This document shows positions 22,113 through 30,000 of a stretch of 30,000 nt of DNA, in pieces. Numbering within the stretch: position 1 is the first letter of the stretch; every line of letters begins with the position of its first letter. The notes beneath the pieces are model-generated. The model saw nothing but the letters and a program-made list of their open reading frames with translations. It had not been told where the DNA came from and searched no databases. The DNA comes from Chrysomallon squamiferum (taxonomy: Eukaryota; Mollusca; Gastropoda; Neomphalida; Peltospiridae). Both the position numbers and the translations under genes were made by a program. Location of the stretch: NCBI GenBank assembly GCA_012295275.1, contig CM022677.1, positions 17,988,440-18,018,439 of the forward strand. Direction: 5' to 3'.

Positions 22113-22258
22113 GTGTGTATGTATGTATAAGCTTAGTAGTTTGATATGAACAATAGGGGTAATATATTTTTGTCGGATCATACACTAAAAGAAGAAATAG
22201 ACAAAACAGATGTTTAAATATTATGTGTATGTATGTATGTATGTATGTATGTATGTAT
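22065..22258 (+). repeat. (TATG)n arrays
   Basis: TATG units at 22065-22110 and again at about 22226-22258 are separated by about 100 bases conserved with copy A (AGTAGTTTGATRTGAACA). Copy A has TA, AAAT and AC repeats in these positions. Confidence 0.93.
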
Positions 22259-22644
22259 ATTTCCTGTGCCGAGACAAAAAGGTATTATAAAGTTCATATA
22301 TATTAACGAAAATCAAAGAGATTTTATTTCAATTCTAAAGATAGAAAGTTAATTTAGGAAAGAAAAAAAATAAAAAATTCTTCAACTCAACAATGAAAAC
22401 GATTTTTTAACCTTCGGTTCTATAATGATATTTCGATTAAGAGTAAAAGTGCCAAATTAGGAAGAAAACCACAAATTATATTCGACAAGGAATAATTATC
22501 ATGTCTGGCAAGTAAATTATTAAAGAAAATGAAATTAGAAATAATTATGACGTCCTTCATTACGTGTTAAGGACGATATTTGTTAAAGTTGCGTAAAACA
22601 CACAAACAGACACACACATAAATATTTACACATAAATTTCTTTC

Positions 22645-22792
22645 TGTCTGCTTGTCTTTCTCTCTCTGTCTCTCTTTCTCTCTCTCTTTACACACACGCA
22701 CGCACACACACACACACATATTTTTACACCTATCTTTGTGTCTGCCTGTCTTTCTCTCTCTGTCTCTCTTTCTCTCTCTCTTTACACACACG

Positions 22793-22832
<40 letters not shown>
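22645..22832 (+). repeat. 94-bp tandem duplication of CT/AC-rich unit
   Basis: TGTCTGC(T/C)TGTC starts at 22645 and again at 22739. Each is followed by the same CT-rich stretch, TTTACACACACGCACGCACA and an AC run. Copy A has the unit once (about 7205-7280), so the tandem duplication arose in B or was lost from A. Confidence 0.85.
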
Positions 22833-22833
<1 letters not shown>

Positions 22834-22848
22834 GAAATAGCAGTATTT

Positions 22849-22879
22849 GTAGTAGTACTGGTACTAGTAATACTACTAC
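22849..22879. repeat. Small conserved hairpin, copy B
   Basis: GTAGTAGTA (22849-22857) and TACTACTAC (22871-22879) form the same inverted repeat as at 7305-7335, with the same internal bases. Confidence 0.6.
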
Positions 22880-23907
22880 TATTGGTAGTATTTAAAATTC
22901 CATATACGTTTTAGTCTGATGCCTTACTTTTCGGAAAATATAAAATTATTTATTTATTTACTATCACTGTTCTATCTGTATTAATTATTTACTTTTTATT
23001 TATAAAAACACAGTTTCCTCTGTGTACGCATTAATAAACCACTTTATTATTTAGACATGTTTTCAGCCATATTACTGTAAATGTGAACCGTTTATGAATT
23101 TAATATTTTTTCACGTTAATAACTTTATCTGCACTAGTAAAAAATTATAGTAGAGTAACTCACCTTGAACAATACCACGGCTCAGAAACCACGCCCTACT
23201 AAACTGAAAAACTATTTTCTAAGAGAATTTTAAAAAATAAAAATAAAAAAAAATTTCAAATTTTTTGAAATTGTTTTTTTATTGTTGTTGTTGTTTGATA
23301 AAACACTACAACTAAAACAGTTCTCTGTTACTCACAAGTTTATACAACCAGGTAAAACTGCTGCAGTTTCTAAGAATTTATGTTACAAATGAAATCTTTT
23401 CTTAACAGAAGTACCAACAGAACCGATGGAAAATAAAAATAATATCGCTTTGATATTAAACTGCATTTTTAATAATCTCATGAATTAATAAATTAATTGT
23501 ATGGCATCAGTACCAATAGCATTACCTGTACTGTCAGTATTTATTTTTGTTCTTATTTTATAAAATCTTCATTTTATTTTTATGTTTATGAAAATTTGCG
23601 ATAATTGAGTATTCGTGAACTATTTGGTACAGTCGGAATATACACAGAAATGAAATTCAGTTTACTAGATGAAGGGAGATAAATCATTTCCCCCTTAAAC
23701 AGGATCCGAACTTGGTTAGTGTCGTATTGTTGAAAATAGAATTATTTCCCTTTATTTGGAATGACCCAAAAGAGAATGATGTAATTAAACAAATAAGTAA
23801 TTATGCTTCTCTACACATTTTTGTACATACACACCCTACACAGACATATACAAAGATACATATATACATATACAAATATATCATTATTTATTTATATATG
23901 ATACTTT

Positions 23908-23935
23908 ATTATTATTATTATTATTATTATTATAT
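23908..23935 (+). repeat. (ATT)n microsatellite
   Basis: About nine ATT units, the shorter counterpart of 9218-9257. Confidence 0.93.
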
Positions 23936-24574
23936 CATAACTCGAATTTTTCTACTATTATGTTGACGAAATTTTGCAGTGAATATATATATATATATAT
24001 TTTTTTTTTTCGTATTAAAACGTGTGTTTCTGTTTAATCGTCAAAACAAAAATCAATAAAATTCGTACTTAAAAATGATTATACCTCTATTCTGTCTCAT
24101 TAATTTGTTGCTTGTACACCATCACCCCTATACGCTCCAACGGAAGCAGTTGTTCGATAGAAACTGAACAGATGTCGTCTGCTAATGACTGACTATATCT
24201 GACATCTTTTGAAAAGATAATTTTATTTTTACAGATTTTTACAGAATAGAAAATATATTATAGAGACCATTGTAAGTACCACAAAAATCTAAGAAAGTAA
24301 CAGTTTCGGGTATATTTTATTTTTACTTTTTTTGTCTTTCATAATCTAAATGTTTTAGTACAACGTTCAAATGGCGGTTTTCTGACACTAGTAAACGCCG
24401 AAGCTTTCAAAATTTGAAATTATAGGAATGTTTGAAAAAAAGTGATAAGTGACTAATAACATAAATAATGTGAATATTTTTCAATATTAATTAATAAAGA
24501 TAAATACAACAGAAATCTAGATTACCTCATTTTGCTATTCGTCTGCATTTTTATTTTTTAAGGACTGCACTTAA

Positions 24575-25084
24575 TGACGTCATATAACGTCAAGATTTCA
24601 AAACTACAGGGAAGATAACTTATTTCAAATAACAATCTAGCAAAAAGTGATCGTTTATATAATTCATTAATTTTTTTTTTTATTAATTATTCACTTAATA
24701 ACTTAATACTAGAAGGAATATTAGCACTAATAGTACAGCGAATGCTTACTGAATCTCAAATTTTGTTTTATTTTATTTTATTTTATTTTGTAGAAGATAG
24801 AAATCGATCGATGAAATGTTGGCTTTAAAATATATATGGAGAAGGTACTTTGCATGGAATGAATGGTGACGTCAAATTACCTTGCAACACTCATAGAATG
24901 TCATAAACGATTTAATTTTTCAATTATATTTTTCTTCATCTATTTATTTAATTTTTCTCTTTTTTCTTCTTCTTATTTATTTATTTATTTATTTATTTTT
25001 TTGGTTTCTATTTGATCTTCTTAATCTGTTCAGAAAATCTTCGTCTTCCATCTCAAGCAAAAGGTGTGACGTCATAAATCAAAT
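24575..25084. promoter_or_regulatory. Three perfect CRE palindromes, copy B
   Basis: TGACGTCA at 24575-24582, 24867-24874 and 25077-25084, in the same order and nearly the same spacing as in copy A. The sites are unchanged while bases around them differ. Confidence 0.45.
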
Positions 25085-25127
25085 AATTTAAAAGAATTAT
25101 TTTTCATTAGAATTGTTCTGATATTTA

Positions 25128-25158
<31 letters not shown>

Positions 25159-25597
25159 ATGCATAATATATTCATTATAGTGATTTACTGGGAATTTTTA
25201 TTTATTTATTTATTGAATGATTTAATGTATTTTGTTGAATATTTTCAAGTATCTAAATCGAGATCACCTTTAGGTGTTATTTTAATGTCATTTTGTACTT
25301 TGGTCACTTTTTTCAACTATTATACATTTTTCATATTTGTTTTAATTTAACTTTTTTTTTTTTTTTCCCCACGAGTTTGATACAGACCATATATTGATGA
25401 TTATAATAATTGCCTTCGCTATGAGAAGTCAATACTTTGTATTTTTTATTCGGAGTTATTTCCCTTATGTAATCGATGTGCCAAAAATCTGTAGTATTTT
25501 CTATGAAATTTTTTATTTTTGTTCTTAATTATCTTCTCCTCTCTCTGTATTTTCTGTTTTTGTTATTGTCTTTTATTCTTATTCTTGCCTGTTGTTG

Positions 25598-25752
25598 ATT
25601 TTTGCTCGATAAAAATTTTTTCCTAATGAGTTCATGTTTTTTTTTTTTTTTTTTAAAATTTAATTCTTTCTATTTTTTTCTTTTTAAAAATATTTAAATA
25701 TCTGTTATTACTTAGCTGTTCTTTCTGAATTGCCTTTTTAACTAATGGATAT
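25598..25752 (+). repeat. Inverted repeat, left arm
   Basis: This stretch is the reverse complement, with mismatches and a longer T run, of 27277-27403. The best matched part pairs TTAGCTGTTCTTTCTG (25712-25727) with the AGAAAGAACAGCTAAG region starting near 27304; further out, AATGAGTTCATGTT pairs with AACATGAACTCATT. The outer edge coincides with the end of A/B homology. No transposase or clear target duplication was found. Confidence 0.75.
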
Positions 25753-25809
25753 CATTAACTGTTGTTGATGTTTGTGTTGTTGTTGTTGTTATTATTGTTA
25801 TTATTATTT

Positions 25810-26072
25810 TCAAAGACATAGCTACAAGACTTAATGACGAAATATCTTGCAGTCTGCGTTTGGAGAATTTCTCGAAGCTGCTTTGTCTAACTTGCGGAGA
25901 TTCGTACTGAACGCATTCCCTGCAGGACTACATCAACACAAACTACAACAGCATCGACGTGAACACCGTCTGTACGTTTAGCAGGCGTGATGTAGAAATC
26001 TAGGACAAGAGAAAACCAGTAAAAACATGTGCGGACAATAATGATAATAATAATAACAACAACAAAAATAAA
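25810..26072 (+). other. Anonymous GC-richer block, possible exon relic
   Basis: About 200 bases (25840-26015) stand out as GC-richer than the surroundings. TTCCCTGCAG at 25917-25926 resembles a splice acceptor. It is followed by an open frame beginning DYINTNYNSIDVNTVC and ending 25 codons later at a TAG, with AATAAA at 26067-26072 downstream. Another frame is open upstream and across the block (starting SAFGEFLEAALSN) but lacks an ATG. I do not recognise either protein, and only one of them could be real. It may be a terminal exon, a retrogene scrap or chance. Confidence 0.25.
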
Positions 26073-26159
26073 ATCTATATCTATTTGTACATTTTCATAA
26101 AATATTTTATTTTATTTTATTATTATTATCATCGGAAGTGTCTGATGACTCAGTCTTTC

Positions 26160-26272
26160 AGGAGTTTGATAAAGACGGTATTTACAGTTACTGTCATTGC
26201 TATGAGAAGTCAGTACTTTGTATTTCTTACTGGAATATTCGGAGTTATTTCCCTTATGCTATCGATTATATG
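26160..26272 (+). repeat. Third, diverged copy of a duplication-end fragment
   Basis: A GAGTTTGATAAAGACGGTAT stretch, GCTATGAGAAGTCA, TACTTTGTATTT and TTCGGAGTTATTTCCCTTAT match 10688-10795 and 25371-25482, in the same orientation. Small insertions separate the shared pieces. It lies between the arms of the inverted repeat. Confidence 0.8.
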
Positions 26273-26366
26273 TAATATATTATATCTCTCTCAATAAAGC
26301 GAGAATTAACATTAAATATTGATTTTGTATTAAACCAAACATTAAATCAAAGAACAAATGCTCCAG

Positions 26367-26700
26367 CTACTACTACTACTGCTACTACTGCTACTACTAC
26401 TACTACTACTACTATTAGTACTACTACTACTACCACTACTATTATTACTGCTGCTACTACTACCACTACTACATCACTACTGCATAACCACGACTACTGC
26501 TAGATGTTACTGTTACTACTACTATTAGTAGTACTACTACTTCATTTATTATTACTACTACTACTGTTGTTGATGTTGTTTTGGGTGCTACTTTAATTCA
26601 TTACTCTCATCGTTATCGTCATCGTCGACGTCGTCCTCGTCGTTGTTGTTATTATTATAGAAGAAGAAGAAGAAGAAGAAGAAGAAGAAGAAGAAGAAAA
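26367..26700 (+). repeat. CTA/ACT triplet region and (AAG)n array
   Basis: Imperfect ACT/CTA triplets with GCT and ATT variants run from about 26367 to 26575. CGT/CGA-type triplets follow (26610-26650), then a pure AAG array (26659-26698). All are simple-sequence DNA. Confidence 0.9.
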
Positions 26701-26955
26701 GAAAGGGGAAGAATAAAAAACACAATAGCCCATGCTGTTTATATGTTTATATATTTTGAAAATAATGGTTATATTAAACCTGCCAGTGATTACATTAAGT
26801 GTAATTTCTAACGTTTTCGTCATATACATATTTCTACGTCCAAACTTAAAGATATGTCACCTTTTGTGCCTATAGTTCATTTCTCCCTATATCTAACCTG
26901 TCTTTTAAAGAGTCATAATACTTTTCATATTTATTGGAAAGTGCTGTCAGTTAGT

Positions 26956-27068
<113 letters not shown>

Positions 27069-27276
27069 GTTTCTTTTTTCTTCTTACTTGCTCGAGATAC
27101 ATACTAATATTATAAACACAACACACAATAACAAAAAATCGAACGCGAAGAAAGGACACAATATTGAAGTCAGTAAAAATTAATTTGGCTTTTTTAACCT
27201 TTTTTTTTTTTTTTAAATTTGTATCGTTTTTGCACGCAAAAAACTAAATATTACTAACTATTATCGGCTCTTTATT

Positions 27277-27403
27277 GATAAACATTAATTAAAAAAGGCA
27301 TTACAGAAAGAACAGCTAAGTAATAACTGATATTTAAATATTTTTTGAAAAACAAAATAGAAGAATAAACATGAACTCATTAAGAAAACTTTTATCGAGC
27401 ACA
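27277..27403 (+). repeat. Inverted repeat, right arm
   Basis: The reverse-complement partner of 25598-25752. The arms enclose about 1.5 kb containing the third fragment copy, triplet arrays and the 105-bp CT array. The arms are similar but not identical, so the structure is not very recent. Confidence 0.75.
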
Positions 27404-27875
27404 AATTTATTGATTTTAAGAATATAAGCATTAAACTAAAAATATATATATAATGGTAAACTTTAAAACAAAGCAAATTTTTCTTTCACTATCAATTTTT
27501 TAAACTTTTCTATTTTTATATTTAAATCGACAATTCAGTGAATAAAATTAATTAGACAGACAACGTAACTGATAAACAAATAAATGACATACGTCGATAC
27601 TTGAAACAAGCTTATATTGATTGAAAGTTGAAAGAACCCTATCTTGGCCTCACGCACACTTTGCCTGTCTGAGTTAGTATGTCAAATGTTAGTTATCTGA
27701 GTTAGTATGTTAACTGTTAGTTACTGGACATGTGATCCTAACAGTTTAAAATAATACTCTTTTTGTTGTTGTTGCTGTCTCAAATTCTATTTTTGTTTAT
27801 GCTGCAGATTTATTTAATGAAAAATGAAGTAAACTATAAGAATCTATGTTTTCTATCACGTTTGCGTTAGTCGGT
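27404..27875. other. AT-rich DNA, no gene seen
   Basis: Plain AT-rich sequence. A short local repeat at 27668-27730 (GAGTTAGTATGT, then GTTAGTTA, twice) may belong to the array that follows. Confidence 0.5.
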
Positions 27876-28735
27876 TTAAGGTTAGCATGTTAGCATATTC
27901 TATATTAGTTATATAAAAGGGAGAGTGATACCTAAGAATATAGAAAATATGTTTTTTTGTGTGTTTTTTGTGTTGTTGTAAAGATGACATTAGTATTTTA
28001 AAGGTTAGCATGTTAGCATATTCGATATTAGTTATATAAAAGAGAGAGCGATATCTTAGAATATAGAAAATCTTTTTTTTTGTTTGTTGTTGATGTAAAG
28101 ATGGCATTTTTGCATATTAAATGTCAGTATGTTAATATATTCTATTGTGGTTCTGTTTAATTATAGATAAAATACTTGTCTTTGAATATAGAAAAATGAT
28201 CTATGTAAAGATATCGTTAGTATATTAAAGGTTAATATGTTCGTATGGACTATGTTAGTTACAGAAAAGAGATAATCTTAAAATGTAGAAAAAAAAATTT
28301 TCTATAAACAGAACTTTAGTATTTGCAAGGTTAGCATTTTAGTTTATTCTGTGTTAGTTACGGAAAAGAAAGAATTACTTTAGAATACAGACAAATTAGT
28401 TTTCCGTAAATAAAGCGTTAATACTATTAAAGATTAGTACGTTAGAATATTCTGTGATAGTTCTGTGTCAGTTACAGAAAAAAAAACAGAAAAGAGACAA
28501 TGATTTTAGAATGTAGAAAAATCTGCAAAGATAACGTTAGTATGTTAAGTGTTATAAGAAGGTGAATGTTTGTAATTTAGAAGCCTTTCTTTCGAGTGTT
28601 GTTATGTTAGAAAGATAAATAGTTATTACGTAAGGGAGATAACTTATGACGCAGACGCCTGCTGTGTTACAATGTTAGAAGGAGAGTTACGAGAAACAGA
28701 GCGTGATCTTAAAATATCTGACCTGTAAAGATAGG
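27876..28735 (+). repeat. Decayed ~100-120-bp tandem array
   Basis: At least six units start near 27879, 28000, 28116, 28217, 28327 and 28430, with further remnants to about 28735. Each has AAGGTTAGCATGTTAGCATA or a variant, then TTCT, GTTAGTTA, AAAAGAGAG, a TTAGAATATAGAAAA motif, a T-rich stretch and GTAAAGATRRCRTTAGTAT. The first two units are very alike; later ones diverge progressively. The minus-strand open frame across the first two units simply reflects the repeat. Confidence 0.85.
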
Positions 28736-28794
28736 GTTTTTCTTGATGGATTAGGTATGGATACATTTCTGTTATACATCTTTATATAACCATA

Positions 28795-29345
<551 letters not shown>

Positions 29346-29850
29346 CTGCTTCTACCTATATCTGTATGTAAATGTATTCGTTATAAATCGTTTAATAATT
29401 CGACATGGCAGATAATTCACGATTTTAAGAATACAAATTATAGTTCACGAACCACAGAAAATTAATCTATCAGTCAATCGAGTGATCCACGTAAATGCGA
29501 GACAAAAAATCACAATTTGTTCTGAGACCTACAGACAATTCACGTTGCAGACAGAAACAAATTATTTCAAAGTACGTATCAAAGACCACGTGACGCTAAT
29601 ACGACGACAGCAACGACGCCACACACACACTGAGATCCTAACTGAGGAAATGAGGTAACCAGAATTACCGATACGTCAACGATAAGAAGAGCAATAAGAA
29701 TAGCAACTATAAAGAAACATTTAGCTGTCTGTCTGTGCGTGTGTGTGTGTGAACTTTAAGTCTGATGTGTTTTCGTAGACACAGTATCAGAATAGTTGTT
29801 TAGAAGATTTGTTTCGAAGAAAACCGTGAGTAGATTCTTTAGTTTATATA
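29346..29850. other. Unique DNA, no gene assigned
   Basis: Slightly GC-richer DNA at about 29420-29700 with no long frame. AATGAGGTAACC near 29648 looks donor-like and CACGTTGCAG near 29540 looks acceptor-like, but nothing supports an exon between them. A short GT run lies at about 29738-29751. Confidence 0.4.
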
Positions 29851-29883
29851 TCTGTTGTTGTGTTGTTGTTGTTGTTGTTGTTG

Positions 29884-29923
<40 letters not shown>

Positions 29924-29940
29924 CATCATCATCATCATTA
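29851..29940 (+). repeat. (TTG)n(ATT)n(ATC)n compound microsatellite
   Basis: TTG units switch to ATT units and then ATC units. The same TTG/ATT pairing is seen in both duplicated copies near 3900 and 20400, in the opposite order. Confidence 0.95.
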
Positions 29941-30000
29941 GTGTTATTTTATTGTTATTATCATTGTATTGCTATTATTATTATTATTATTTTATTACCA

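Larger units (their letters stand above)
16491..25602. repeat. Segmental duplication, copy B
   Basis: A direct duplicate of positions 1-10923. Shared order includes the triplicated ~170-bp units, the CTCF-like island, the candidate 5' exon with donor, the ATT/TTG array, the conserved block before a poly-A tract, the hairpin, and three CRE sites. Relative to A it lacks about 430 bases (A 300-730) and about 700 bases (A 8130-8870). It has a ~400-base extra piece at 19140-19545 and a different segment at 20830-21410. Homology ends abruptly near 25602, beside an inverted repeat arm. Confidence 0.9.

Noticed and set aside
27856-28107. 83-codon minus-strand frame with an internal duplication
   Set aside because: It is two adjacent units of the decayed ~110-bp array, and later units break the frame.

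Overview
The window looks like animal nuclear DNA, most likely from a mollusc and plausibly a cephalopod such as an octopus. It is very AT-rich and saturated with AAT, TCTA, CT/GA, CA and poly-A microsatellites. It holds one clearly intact coding exon, for a rhodopsin-like seven-helix receptor whose motifs are of an invertebrate type. The species is inferred from composition and receptor style. No bacterial, viral or organellar signature was seen, and no transposon enzyme or tRNA.

Layout. (1) Positions 1-10923 are copy A of a large, non-protein-coding segment that already runs in at base 1. (2) Positions 10924-11900 are single-copy AT-rich DNA with long AAT and GA arrays. (3) Positions 11940-13770 are a compound minisatellite: degenerate ~31-33 bp units, then a homogenised 31-bp array with a six-unit higher-order period of about 184 bp, then a 21-bp array that runs into the end of the receptor gene. 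(4) Positions 13749-14924, minus strand, are the receptor coding exon, with a splice acceptor just upstream at 14950. (5) About 14967-16490 is inferred intron plus a ~540-bp direct repeat. (6) Positions 16491-25602 are copy B, a direct duplicate of copy A that aligns in blocks, with several several-hundred-base insertions or deletions and different microsatellites. (7) Positions 25598-27403 are bounded by inverted repeat arms, the left arm beginning where A/B homology stops. (8) Positions 27876-28735 are a decayed ~100-120-bp tandem array. (9) Positions 28795-30000 are a very long TCTA array, a plain stretch and a triplet array.

How the parts may work together (inference). On the minus strand, copy B contains a conserved block at 18264-18403 that ends in a strong splice donor and lies about 3.3 kb upstream of the receptor acceptor. 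It is a plausible 5' exon of the receptor transcript. Copy A has the same block and donor at 2067-2207. If the model is right, a second, paralogous receptor should lie just left of the window, with its acceptor roughly 1.1 kb beyond base 1. Each copy also carries a pair of CTCF-like motifs and three perfect TGACGTCA (CRE) sites. The 31-bp array repeats a near-CRE heptamer. The last third of the receptor's C-terminal tail is made of 30-bp repeats resembling the adjacent array, so the minisatellite may have supplied part of the protein.
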